This document shows positions 52,275 to 62,746 of a DNA stretch of 64,000 bases, piece after piece; positions within the stretch are counted from its first letter, which is position 1; each line of letters opens with the position of its first letter. The stretch comes from Madurella fahalii (taxonomy: Eukaryota; Ascomycota; Sordariomycetes; Sordariales). Below the pieces are notes generated by a model. The model saw only the letters and a program-made list of their open reading frames with translations. It had not been told where the DNA came from and made no database searches. The DNA is taken from contig CM056874.1 of the NCBI GenBank assembly GCA_029876055.1, forward strand, positions 2,170,001 through 2,234,000, written 5' to 3'. A program made the position numbers and the translations under genes.

Positions 52275-55199
52275 CTAACGAGCCGTCCCAAAGGCAGAGG
52301 CTCCCGATTGCTGCTGCATAGAAAGGTCTGGCACAGCATGGCAATTGGGTATCGTAGCTTTTATACGAGATGTAAATGCGGGTTTCTCTTGCTCGTGATA
52401 GCTCGGGCGAATCGAGGAATCCTCGCCTTCGGGTCGAGTGCTCGCGAGTAGTGATTTCCTGTCGACAAATTGAGCCGTGAAGAGCCAAGCTGCACCATCT
52501 GCGACCGTACGTCTTTCGAGCTCTTCCACTCCTGGTCCGGTCGGGGCCTCGTTGCGCTGTGAGGTGGGTTCGCCATGCTGGCCTGCGCAAAGAGGCAAAC
52601 AGATCAAAGAGCCGATTTCAAATCCGACGAGCGTGGGATTAACGAAACCACTGTATGAGCCTCGTTCGGTGTTGTCAGGCCGAGAGGCCGCCTGTTCAGC
52701 AGCATTGGTAGATTGCGGTGTCTCCTGTACATTTGCCCCTCCGGCCCCGGCACCGGTGCCCAGAGAAGTTATGTTGGTGTTGACATTGTCGTTGAGTGCG
52801 TGCGCTCGACCGTTTGACAGGGGCTGCGACGCAGGTGGTGAAGGAAGTAAAGGGAGCGAGTGGAGAGGACCTCCCGCATGACGTCCGCCGCGATTCCCGG
52901 CCAACCGAGCTGGGTCGAAAGACAGGATCAGGGGGAATCGTCCCTGTTTGCGTCTCGGTCCAACCCAAAAAGCGTTGGGTTGCCGTTGTTTTCGACTGTG
53001 TGCACTCGGCCGTTTGACCAAGATTGAGACTGTGTTGAGGGTGTCGAAGGAAGCGGTTCCCCAAGTGCTGCTTCTTCGGTCGAATGCAAACCCTGGCCTT
53101 CTCCTCGAGACACCGCTTGCCCAAGCGTCCTTTCTCTTCCCTCGTGCAGCGCCTCGCAAGTTCCCACCAAGGCCCCCATCCGTTGCCGTTTGGTCTTGCT
53201 CTTGTTGCGTGGGCGTGATAGAGGGGGAAGGTCGTGGCGTGTCGTCCCGGGTTATATCTGCTGAAGCGGTCATGCCTGGGGGCAGACCTGCGTGCTGCCC
53301 AGCGCGCCGTAACTGATACTCCTGGCCCTCGCCAGACTGGTTGGATCCTCGGCGGTATTCGGCGGGCTCCAAACGGCGCGCCTGGTTTGGGAGGGCTTTG
53401 AGGTTTCGACTTGGGAGGGGAAGGAAGCGGAGGATCGCCCGGATGATGACCTGCGCGGCGGCTCCGAATGGCACTGTTGTCTGTCCTTGGTTGCTTCCCT
53501 CTGCCGGACGGGTTGCCGTTTCTGTGCCGTTTCCTACGGATGCTCTGGGTCTGCTCTGGTGTTGCTTCTTCTAGGCGCAACACCTGCGTATTCCCGCTCC
53601 CGTTTACTGATGTGAACCGTAAGACAGGCGTACCCTGCCGCTCCTTGAGTTGTGCCATTCCCCTGTTTCCGCATCGGTGTCGGCGGACCGCTCTGGCTCG
53701 CGGTCTCCCTCGTCTGAGTCGACGGATCTGCATCTTGCTGATGGAGGCGTATTCGGTGCCGTTGTGTCGTCCCCGTCCCTCTGCCTCTCTCTAGAGGATG
53801 GGCATTTTCCGTTCTGCTGGGCCATCGTATCGGTCTGCGAGATCCTTGGGGACTTTCATCACAAGGAGACCTTGTTCAGTCCAGACGCATCTTTCTGCGG
53901 GCCGGATTTCCCCCTCCAATATCTGCTGGACAGGAATGGGCATTGAACAAAGTCACACCTCTGGCATATCCTCCGCTTCGATGTCCGCACAAGCGAGGTT
54001 TCCGAGTCCAATATAGCGGCAAACGGTGGCGGAGTCCAAGCGATCAGTCGAGGTATGAGGAAGTTGAGGAGTACCATCGCGCTCCTTTGGCATATACCAA
54101 GCAATCAACACTGCAGGATTGGTACAAAGGCAATTGAATCGGAATGCGAATCTCCATCGTCAGCAGCCCTTTTACTGCTGACCGGACAAACTCCTTTCTA
54201 TCCTCCTCATTCATCCTTCCAAAGCCGTAGAAGGCGCAGTTGAAACCCGCGCGGGTCGAAAGATTGTAGAGTTAAGGGTGTAGGAGCGCTTACCGGCCAA
54301 GTCAGAGTATAATGCCAAGGCGTGTATTCCAAAGTAGGGAATAAGCTCGTTGACAATGCTGTTCAGCAGAACGGTAGCTCTAATTTTTCTTTGCTCATAT
54401 TCATCCTGGTAGGCATCTACCTGTCCTCGATCGTCTGGGGATGTGCGCTCGACGGTTCGGGTGCATACGACCTGAACTACCAGGATTACGTCGAGAGACC
54501 GCAAGTCGCTGCTCCAGTGCTTTGAGCTCGGTCGCCCTCGTGGTCGCCAGCCGACCAATGCCGCGCTGGACACGTTGAGCCATTCCTTCGCACGAGGTGG
54601 GTCTTTTGGAGCCGGAACACTGAGTGCCGCTTGAGAATCATTATCCGCATCCCCACTCCCGCCGTCGTCGTCGTCGTCGTCGGCGTCGTCGCCGCCATCG
54701 TCCACTGAACCGTCTCCGTCGGCTGTTAGGCCGGCATGGAGCTTCTTCAGGAACTGAAGCGCTGCGTCATGGCATGCTTTGCGGCCTATGGGTTTAGGAT
54801 CGTTGATCGGAGGATGGGGATTGGCAACTATCTTTGCTAGCGGGAAGCAGGAATGCAGTCTTCACTGTTGCGTACCACCCATGATAGATCCATTCGCCTG
54901 TTTTGAACTCGTAGCGACACTCCACCCATCGGTCGGTGTTGTTCGCGGTGTCCGCAGATGGACAGCAAGGCCAGCGGTCGTAGAAGGACTTGAAACATTT
55001 TTTTTTTTTTTTTTTTTGAGCCGTTGGGCAAAACATCTGTCCAAGTAGAAGTGTTGACCACTACCACATCGCAGTACGTTTTGTACTTTACTCCGGAAAG
55101 AAAAACACTGGGTTGTGAGGTAGGAATTGCGCGCGGTTTCTTGCGGTCTTCAACACAAATTATCACCGCTTGGGGCATGTTTTCAGGGTGTTGATGCAT
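52275..55199 (-). pseudogene. Multi-exon gene of unknown function, apparently broken
   Basis: Minus-strand coding-like text begins at an ATG (55199): MPQAVIICVEDRKKPRAIP, then CDVVVVNTSTWTDVLPNG up to a run of 20 A (54998-55017). Beyond it, in another frame, WVECRYEFKTGEWIYHGWY (about 54880-54940), NDPKPIGRKACHDAALQFLK (about 54760-54820), an Asp-rich tract (54665-54700), then EQRKIRATVLLNSIVNELIP (about 54330-54400) before a GTAAGC donor (54295). RKEFVRSAVKGLLTMEIRIP follows (about 54140-54200), then VCRYIGLGNLACADIEAED (about 53975-54030) and a long Pro/Ser/Asn-rich tail to 52275 with repeated NGRxHxxxxN modules. Three frame changes are needed. No family was recognised; GRKACHDAALQFLKKL weakly recalls the end of a double-stranded-RNA-binding domain. 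Confidence 0.4.
54998..55017. repeat. Homopolymer T20 (A20 on the coding strand)
   Basis: Twenty consecutive T, the longest homopolymer in the window. It lies within coding-like minus-strand sequence and coincides with a frame change. It could be a slippage site, an assembly error or a retroposition tail. Confidence 0.9.
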
Positions 55200-56342
55200 C
55201 TGATGGTGAAGTGCTGGCTGAGCTCAAAACCGAGCCGCCGAACGACCTCTTTCGAAAAAACGGTCGTCCAAGGTCTGGCTAGCGCCTAGCACCAACGAGA
55301 ACCGCTTCCCTACGCTTCTTGTGGCAAAGCCATAGATCCTAAAAAATGACTCTCATCGGCTATTTTGTTCGGTGTACATCCGAAACGAAAACTGTGAAGT
55401 CTGTTTTGGTCTTACTCCCTGTCCCCTTTTCTCTGCTTCTGCCGGATGCCCGTCCCATCACAAACACAGCACTCTCGCGGCGTCTTTCCGAATCACGTCT
55501 GGCTGCCTTACCCGTTCATCGGTTGCCTTGTCTGGTCTGGCATTTCCCTTCTGCACAACTGGATCACTGGGGTGTAGATCTGAGTTGCAGTTCCCAAGCC
55601 ACATCTGGTTGCCTTGTCTCATGCCCTTCTGAGGAATTGGAAATTCACGTACTGGGCCGCGGCCGTTCGTGTAGTGATTACTTAAAAAGTGGTAGCCTGC
55701 ACTTCGTTGCGTCTTCTCTTTCCATTCTGCTTCATTGTCAGCATGATTCTGCCCCCCTCATGGTGAATTCGTACCACTTTGCCCCGACCAACGCGGGATC
55801 TTTTCTCCTTGAACATGGCTCGGAGCGTGGAGCAAGAAGAAGTTCCACGATAGTTGCCTGGTGTCTCCTGGTCGCGCAGTTTCGCGTCAGAATTGCATTG
55901 CTCGGCGCTGGTTGACTCAGGCAATGTGCTCTCCCCTTCTACAGCCCGTCACCCGGCCGTTGGAATGAACCCTTCGCTCCGGCGTTGGCAGTATGTCCAT
56001 GCTCCCCTCCGTATTTTGCTCCACCCCACATCCATCCTTCTTCTTGTTGGGATCCACAAGGCGGGATAAATTCCCTGATCTGGGCCTCTTGGACGAGCTC
56101 TCACCCCGGTACTCCACCCACGGCAATCCCTGTGCTCATCCAAAGACTTGCTGAGCGAGAACCGGGGGGAACAGCTGAATGTTAGCGTGCGTTTCTTTTT
56201 TCGTCCTTGTCCCTGGTCTCTCAATGGCAGGAGCTAGACACGGGGAAACAGGATCCAGGTCAGGCATTCATAGCAAGGTGAGAGCGGGGTCGCAAAGCGG
56301 CAGCCATCACGCAATAAATTCATGCTGTAATGGAAATCCTAT
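55200..56342. other. Intergenic, no supported gene
   Basis: A 189-codon plus-strand frame (55346..55915) and several minus-strand frames overlap, none with a recognised motif. Minus-strand fragments such as RQGNQMWLGNCNSDLHPSDP (about 55545-55605) look faintly coding. Upstream region of the minus-strand gene ending at 52275. Confidence 0.4.
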
Positions 56343-57900
56343 CTAATCCGTCTGGCCTTTCCTCCTCTTTACTGCCCCTACCCCACTGAATGAAGTATCT
56401 AGAGTAACCGCTTGCTGCTCAGCGATACTCGACTGGCTATCCTGCTCGCCAGCAGAAGCGGAGTAGGTACCCGAATACATCAGGTTTCCTAAATCCTGGG
56501 AAAGCCCGGTCGCCTCAGAAAGCGGGGGGACAGTAAAGTCCAAATCCGACGGCAACTGATCGATAGCAGAGCAGATGTTCTCGAAATGAGCTGGCATCCA
56601 TATATCATAGACGTTTTTCGTAAACCGATATGCTGTCCACTTCTCTTTACCGTCGAGGGCAGTAAAAGAAAATTCGTGGATCGGATGTCGGTAGTACTTT
56701 GTATCTTGCCCAACTATTACCGGGTAGTGGCCGTAGATCCGTACCGACCGGTGGTCATGCGAGATAGAGAAGGCGAGGATTTTCCGGTTAACCTCATCCT
56801 CGCGCTTGACCGCACGGAAGAGCTCGACAATACCCCGTACTGCAAGCGTCATACTGTGGGCGTTCTGCCGGTCTGCAACGTCGAGCGCGGCGGCACCACA
56901 TTTTACCTCACACGTCAGGAAGGGGAAGTACATATAGTACGTGGCCATGAAGAAGGACTGGTCCCCGGCGATAAAGTCGCCAATGAATGGCGATAGCTTG
57001 TCGAGCTGGTCCTTGGTAAATGCGTCTCGTTTGAACCCAACGGAGTAGTCAGGTTGTGGACGGGGGCTGGTGAGGGGGATCGAGTTGCTCCATCCTTCGT
57101 TGACGCTTTCGATAAGATGTTTGAGGTGGCTGGCACCATATATGTAAAGGATTTCCGCTGGTGGAACAATCAAGGGCGTGATATCCCGGATGAGTCTTGT
57201 CTCGTTCCTATCTTGCACCTTCTGGCAGGTTAATTCGAAGATATCGGAACGAAATAAGGTATCTTGAGGCTCTGCCTGTGCTGTCTCGAGCAATGTCTGA
57301 CATAAAGTCTTGCTCTCGTCGATGATTCCCAGTTCAGACTTATCCATAAAACTGCCTTTGGTCTCAAGCAGCGTCTTGTAGCGTGGGTCTCGGTAGAGTG
57401 CACTCTTCTCCTCCCTCGGCTTCTGGTCGCTGGGCGTCGTGGATGTGGCAGAGATCGACCGCTTCCGCAGATTGGACGAGGATTTCTTCCGCGCAAGTAG
57501 ACGATCTATCGTAAAATCCATCTCTGAGGTCTCTTCCGGCCAGTCCTGCTCCTCTGGCCAGCGCCCTTCTCTCACCCAGAAAGCAACTGGGTCGGTATGT
57601 TTGTAGGCGCCGCTGCCAATCGCTGGCTCGCCAAATGCGTCTTCGGTAGAGCGTGGAGAAGATGTCCGTCGTCGCTTTGGGTCTGGGTATGGTGTCTCGC
57701 TGGGTGTCGTTGGATGCCGGCTGATCGCGCGCTTTCGAGAACTGCCTCGGCGCGGCTGGATGCTCTGGGGTGGATTTCCTGCAACTGTCAGCGGAAGATG
57801 TCCTTTGGCGCTACGAAGAAAACGGACCTTGGTTATTTGACGCCGGCGAGGGGAGCGGGAGCGCCTTCTGGGTCGCTCTTTGGGCTTGAGTGCAGGCCAT
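56343..57900 (-). CDS. DUF7924-type fungal protein (possible PD-(D/E)XK nuclease fold)
   Basis: Two exons, 57828..57900 and 56343..57778, joined by a 49-nt intron (57779..57827, GTCCGT to TTGCAG) that restores frame: 502 residues, no stops. The N-terminus is basic and disordered (SSRKRAISRHPTTPSE, DPKRRRTSS: a likely nuclear-localisation patch), followed by DPVAFWVREGRWPEE. The conserved domain (about residues 200-430) has PDYSVGF (267-273), FMATYYMYFPFLTCEVKCG (about 301-319), DRQNAHS, ISHDHRSVRIYGHYPV and KFTKNVYDIW-like RFTKNVYDIW. The domain name is from memory of this widespread family of unknown role. The spaced D...E-V-K pattern is what a PD-(D/E)XK nuclease would show; that is my inference. 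Complete and apparently intact, unlike its neighbours. Confidence 0.85.
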
Positions 57901-58877
57901 GGCGAATGAGAATGGAAGGGAGAGTGAGGTCTTGGTTATATGCCCTGGGAGGTCTCGAGATGGAGTTGCGTGCTTAGGAATGCTTGGCTGCGAGCGTGCA
58001 GGAAGGGGATCCACGAGACCCACAATTTCCATCCAATGGGCGGACCATGGTTCTTGTCGATGCGACAGGCCCAAGACAGAGCTGCTTTTTTCGGAGAGGG
58101 GCCCAGCCAGCGGGGCCGCGCAAGGATGAGCAGGCGTTTACATCTGTAGATGGGGGTGGGGTTCTAGTCTTGGCGCCAACGGCCTTCCTCTGGGCGCGAT
58201 ACTTTGTGCGCGCGATGCCAAGGAGCAGCTTTGGGATGGTAGAGAGTGACGGTGGTGCCCTCGGGTCGTGTTCCTCGGTCCTGCTCTTCCGCCCAGCAGC
58301 GGCTGCGGTTTGTTGCGAATCGCTGTTGTGTGATTGTTGCGGTGGGGAAGGCGATGCTGCGGCGGGGAGGCAGGACGCGTCCTGCTGCGGGGCTTGCCCA
58401 CGTGAATCTCGAAGAGGGCAGAGAGGTCTTAAATACACAGGCAGGCAGGCAGGCAGGCAGGCGGGTGGGCAGGGCAGGGCAGCAGAGCTTGGAAGGCAAG
58501 AAGCAGCAGGCTGTCCGAATTCTATAAAGCACAGAAGATTGCGAGCAGGTGATCATGGATTGCTGGCGCTGCGAGAAGCGCTGGCAGATGGCGTTTTTCT
58601 TGGCTTACCTCTCACTGGCACGACCCAAGGCAAAGGCTGAGTGGTGAGACAAAACCCAACTTCACTTCCAACAAGCCCGGCTGCGGCGGCCGCTTGTAGT
58701 GCGACGTTCCGCTGCCGCTACTGCCGCCTAGTGAAAAGGAAGAGGTGAGGGGGGTTAGTTTTGAGGGAAGGATAACCGAAGTGAGAATGGGGAGGGGCGG
58801 GGCTGGGGTGGAATCGGAGAGGGACGTACCGAAACCGTTGAAGAAGGACCGGGCCGATATGTTGGGCAGGCTGAAGA
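57901..58877. other. GC-rich intergenic sequence
   Basis: Upstream of the DUF7924-type gene (divergent side). Frames of 90-218 codons on both strands are GC-driven and overlap; no motif. Includes a GGCA microsatellite at 58437-58463. Confidence 0.5.
58437..58463. repeat. (GGCA)n microsatellite
   Basis: About six tandem GGCA/GCAG units followed by imperfect GGGCA units to about 58485. Confidence 0.85.
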
Positions 58878-60124
58878 GACACTTGCTACATCGACAAGCC
58901 GAGCTCGGCCGAGCTCTCGGAAGCCATCAACTCCATGTTCTGGTGGTACGGCGATGCCGAAGTGTGTTACGCATTCCTGAGCGACGTAGACGCCGACGAA
59001 AACCCCTACTCCGAGGCAAGCAGCTTCTGCAAAGCGCGCTGGTTCACCCGCGGATGGACGCTGCAAGAAGCTCATCGCGCCAGACGTAGTCTACTTCTAC
59101 AGCGCAGGCTGGAAGCAGATCGGCTCACAGGAGGCGCTCCTTGACCTCATTATCGGCGTCACCCAGATCAGCGCAAAGCTACTTTACGACCGGCGACCTT
59201 ACCTAGTTCTCAGCCGCACAGAAGATGTCCTGGGCCGCCCACCGCGAAACCACCTGTCTTGAAGACGAAGCCTACAGCCTACTGGGCTTGTTTGACATCA
59301 ACATGCCGCTGCTCTACAGCGAAGGCGAGCGTGCCTTCCAGCGGCTGCAGGAGGAAATACCCCGCCAGTCCGAAGACGACTCTCTCTTCGCGCACCACGA
59401 CTCTGACATACTCGCCAGGTCGCCTTTGCCGTTCTGTGACTGCGCGGACGTCACCCGCCTCGACGATGCCTGGCCGTACTGCAAAAACCCCGCCCTCCTC
59501 CTCAACCGCAACCTATGCCTCAGCCGCGCCCGGATCACAATGACCTTCCCCGCTGCGCGGTACAGTGGCTTCGGCGGGCCTGCGTCGCTCGTGCTTGCAG
59601 TGCTGAACTGCGGTACGCCTGAGGCGCCGGCGACGTTGGTACTGCGAGAGGACAAGCCGGGCATCTGGTCGAAGATATCTTTTGACGAGGGCAGACGCGC
59701 TGGCCGCACTGTGGTCGCGCCTTGTCAAGAACAGGAAGGTGCCGATCGCGCGCGCGAAGCGGGGTGGCGAGATAGTGTGGAGAATGGCGGGCGACGTATG
59801 CGGCGGTGAATACGTTCAATGAGTCGGTTACAAGATGCGGATCGTCGGTTACAGGATGCGGATAGGGTGAGACTGGAACCGACTATGACGCCAGTTGTGA
59901 GGACGCCGGCGGGGTTGGCAGCGAGGTTGGCGACGGCGGAGGATGGGTTGAGGGATAAGATTGTTGTGAAGGGGCCGAGCGAAACGTCGGGTTTCGAGGT
60001 GCAGTATGTGTATCCGGTTAGGTTTCAGGCGAGGTGGTTGGGACAGAGCGATGAAGTTCACCTGATCACCACCTACGGGGAGGACCAGGGGCAGTCGTGT
60101 GTTGTCTGGCATGCAGAGCCATGA
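58878..60124 (+). pseudogene. HET-domain (heterokaryon incompatibility) protein gene, broken
   Basis: Begins abruptly inside the HET domain with DTCYIDKPSSAELSEAINSM and continues AEVCYAFLSDV and FCKARWFTRGWTLQE (frame 3). One extra A near 59066 shifts to LIAPDVVYFYSAGWKQIGS (frame 1). A second shift near 59200 leads to MSWAAHRETTCLEDEAYSLL and GLFDINMPLLYSEGERAF (frame 2). The C-terminal tail ends at 60124 after another frame change near 59810. The usual HET start (YAILSHTW region) is missing. HET proteins trigger cell death after fusion of incompatible hyphae. The truncated start and three frame breaks make this copy non-functional. Confidence 0.8.
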
Positions 60125-60839
60125 CTATCGAGCGCGGGTCTCATGGTGTCCTCTCCGTCCAATATTGGCAACGACAAAGAGGATCCGATATGGAATCGTT
60201 CACCCACGACCCACCAGGACAATCTTCCCCATTTGAGCCAACCCCGCTGCGCTTCCGGATGTGATTGCCGCAAAGATCCCTGTGACTCCTTGGTGGAAGT
60301 TTGCGTCGACAACATTTTGATCTTTACTCTCTGCATAGAAGTGGATACCTGGCTGAAAGAAGGTCAACACCCCTGTGGCTCTTTCTCCGGCCCCATGGCG
60401 CAAGATCTCTGCCATGCTAACAAAATAGATTAGGTGCCTGCCCGAGGTGACGATATGACCCAGTGAGTCATACTTCAGGCAACTTCGCAGTGGGCAAAAG
60501 TTCCCCGAATGCGGTTTATCTGTGACAATTGGATCACCAACATCACGGACTGTGCCTCTCACTGCGTTCTACTGTGTCTCCTGCGGGTGAGGGGCGTATA
60601 GCAACCAATCGCGGCAATAGCTTACATCTGTACATTGTTAGAGCTAACGGAAAACCTAAAAACATGACTGGGGCCTAATAGGATACAATCCCGCTCTCAG
60701 AGTTGGGGAAAACCTCGCTGCGGTTGCGCCCGAATTCTGCAACCGGCAGCTGCAAGAGCCAACATGACCAACGGCTCAGAGTCCTAAAATATCAGCACAA
60801 AATTCCATCCTGGATACGACTCTCCAAGTCTGTTTACCT
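60125..60839. other. Intergenic, probable promoter region of the UstYa-type gene
   Basis: Competing frames of about 100 codons on both strands, none recognised. The last 250 bp upstream of 60840 are likely regulatory. Confidence 0.45.
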
Positions 60840-61778
60840 ATGATTGCGTCTTCCATTTTCAGCAACATCAGTGATATGGATGCCTTCAAGAATATCAGAT
60901 CTACGGCTGCCATGAGAAAGCGCCTGGTATTTGCCAACGGCTGTCTCTTCATTGTAGCTATACTGCTGAGCATATGGTCATTCACACGTCTCAATTCGTG
61001 CGAAAATGTTCCACGATTTTCATCCTCGGCTCAGGTCAACGGCGATTCGTGGGGCCATTGTAAGTCCTCTTACATACACATCCTTGGGACCAGTCGTGAC
61101 TGAAACCGTGGCGCGACTCAAAGATCCCTTAACGAAGCTCGCCACATACAGCCCAATGCTATTCGATGCTGAGCTGGGCTCACAGTCGGTATACAAAGGC
61201 CAGCCTCGGCAAGAGCTTGATGATGCGTGGAATGCCCTGGCTGACCGTGAGTGCACTCAGCGGCGGGACGCATTAGGTTATCAGGGTGGGCTAACTCGCA
61301 GGTTGCGTTGTTCAGAACCCATGATCTTGGTGGATCGGAAAACACTGCAATCATTTGATCCGTCGCCAAAGCCATCAAAAGGTCGGGCTGGTCACTACTT
61401 TGCCATTGTCGAAGGATTTCATCAGCTTCATTGCCTCGACATCACTCGCAAATTTATCTGGAGGAACCATTACGGACATGTTGATACGTTCCAAGACCCT
61501 CCCGAGATGGTATGGGAACATGTTGGTCAGTCATGACTGAGTCACAAGCCCAAGATCATGTTCAACCTGGCCCAGATCACTGCATCGATCTTCTCCGCCA
61601 GGTCTTAATGTGTAATAGCGACATCGGGCTTATTTTCTACACGGAAGTTGGCAATCGACAACCCGTGGCACGGGTTTCGACCACGCACATGTGCAGAAAC
61701 CTCAGTCAAGTTGTAGAATGGGTAAACGAACATGACTCGGAACGGAGTGTTTTGTCGACTCGGAATCCATGTAGGTGA
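60840..61778 (+). CDS. UstYa-family (DUF3328) protein, four exons, complete
   Basis: Exons 60840..61059, 61124..61246, 61316..61525 and 61576..61778; introns of 64, 69 and 50 nt are GT-AG and in phase, giving 251 residues. One N-terminal membrane segment (RLVFANGCLFIVAILLSIW, about 27-47) is followed by a lumenal-type domain with both family HxxHC motifs: FHQLHCLDITR (149-159) and HVDHCIDLLRQ (183-193); the second is created only by splicing intron 3. The conserved VYKGQPRQELDDAW (96-109) and CRNLSQVVEWV (224-234) are also typical. Known members (ustiloxin UstYa/UstYb, cyclochlorotine enzymes) are oxidases that cyclise or oxidise peptides in secondary metabolism. The second intron could alternatively be read through, as the frame stays open there. 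Faces a second family member convergently. Confidence 0.85.
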
Positions 61779-62746
61779 AGATAGCCGAGGAATACACAAT
61801 GCTTGGTATACATTGAAATGTCATGGATGCTTCGGTGTTATTTACACGTTTCCCTCCTTGCCAGCTAGGAACATGTGCAGCTTCCAAAACACATGGCAAA
61901 CGCAGACGTACTAAAAGGCAAAAACAGGTTCCTGCGCTACGGGGTGTAGGTGTAAGTTTCCCATCCCAAAGGTCGTCAGTAACAACCTTCTCCTTGTCAA
62001 TCTGCTTCTGGATTCGCCTGTTCCACGCCCACTGCTGTATCTTCGGGAAACTGCGGCAGGTATGCACCACCTCAGCAACCACTTGCATGCCCGTATCCAG
62101 GGATGTCCTCGCAAATGTGGTTGGCGTCACATCACTGTTGCACTACAGGGACAGACACCACATTAGTACGAGCCCTGAAGCTGGGGGTTGCGGCACTGGC
62201 CATCGGGGCTCACCATGATGCCCTGCCTCAGCATGTCGATGCAGTGGTCCAAGTGCTCAATGCCCAGCGCGTCGTCGACGTTAGTCATATCAACACCGCC
62301 GTATATGCCTTTCCGGATCAAATTCTTGTACCTGTCAGCACCAATTCCGGTCAAGAGATCGACGACAGTGGACATACCAGACAGTGGAGTTGATGGAACA
62401 CAGCGAGCTGCACCACGTATCCGCCTTCCTCATCGGGAACAGGCAGGGTCTTGTTATCCATTGGCCGTGCTTCATCCGCAGTGATTCTGGTGACGCCGAC
62501 TGGGAAAGGTCAGCACTCAACAAGCAGTTCACGGAGACAAGGCAACCTACAGTCGTACAAGCCTGCCCAAAGCTTGTCGTTCTCCTCGTTCGGTGGGCCT
62601 TGGAAGGGGGGAGCGCTCAATGCCAAAGGCGCTTGAGAAGACGACACGTTCGTTCTCGATGGCAGGCAAAGCAGCGCTTTTCGCCCAACCCTGTTGTATG
62701 AGACGAATCTGGGCACACAAAATTTCCTTTTTTGTACCTCGCCCAC
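61702..62746 (-). pseudogene. Second UstYa-family (DUF3328) gene, 5'-truncated
   Basis: Minus-strand exons 62551..62746, 62378..62499, 62214..62324 and 61702..62142, with introns of 51, 53 and 71 nt, all GT-AG and in phase (289 codons). Motifs: APPFQGPPNEENDKLW; the first HxxHC in VFHQLHCL joined by splicing to NLIRKGIY; the second in EHLDHCIDMLRQ; then MCNSDVTPTTF and VVHTCRSFPKIQQWAW. These are family landmarks in correct order. No ATG precedes exon 1: the frame runs back to a stop in an 11-bp tandem-repeat region (62779-62822), and the N-terminal membrane segment is absent, so the 5' end is lost or lies in an unseen exon. The catalytic part looks intact. Its 3' end overlaps that of the convergent partner by up to 77 bp. 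Confidence 0.75.

Noticed and set aside
52696..53733. 345-codon minus-strand frame overlapping a 399-codon frame (52275-53474)
   Set aside because: Both are open because of high GC and low complexity. Neither alone matches the coding-like blocks upstream, so one broken gene model is given instead.
57984..58640. 218-codon plus-strand frame upstream of the DUF7924-type gene
   Set aside because: Overlaps equally long minus-strand frames, runs through a microsatellite and shows no domain.
61060..61093. 34-nt intron as the first intron of the UstYa-type gene
   Set aside because: Too short for a fungal intron. The 64-nt alternative (61060-61123) has a better branch site and keeps frame.
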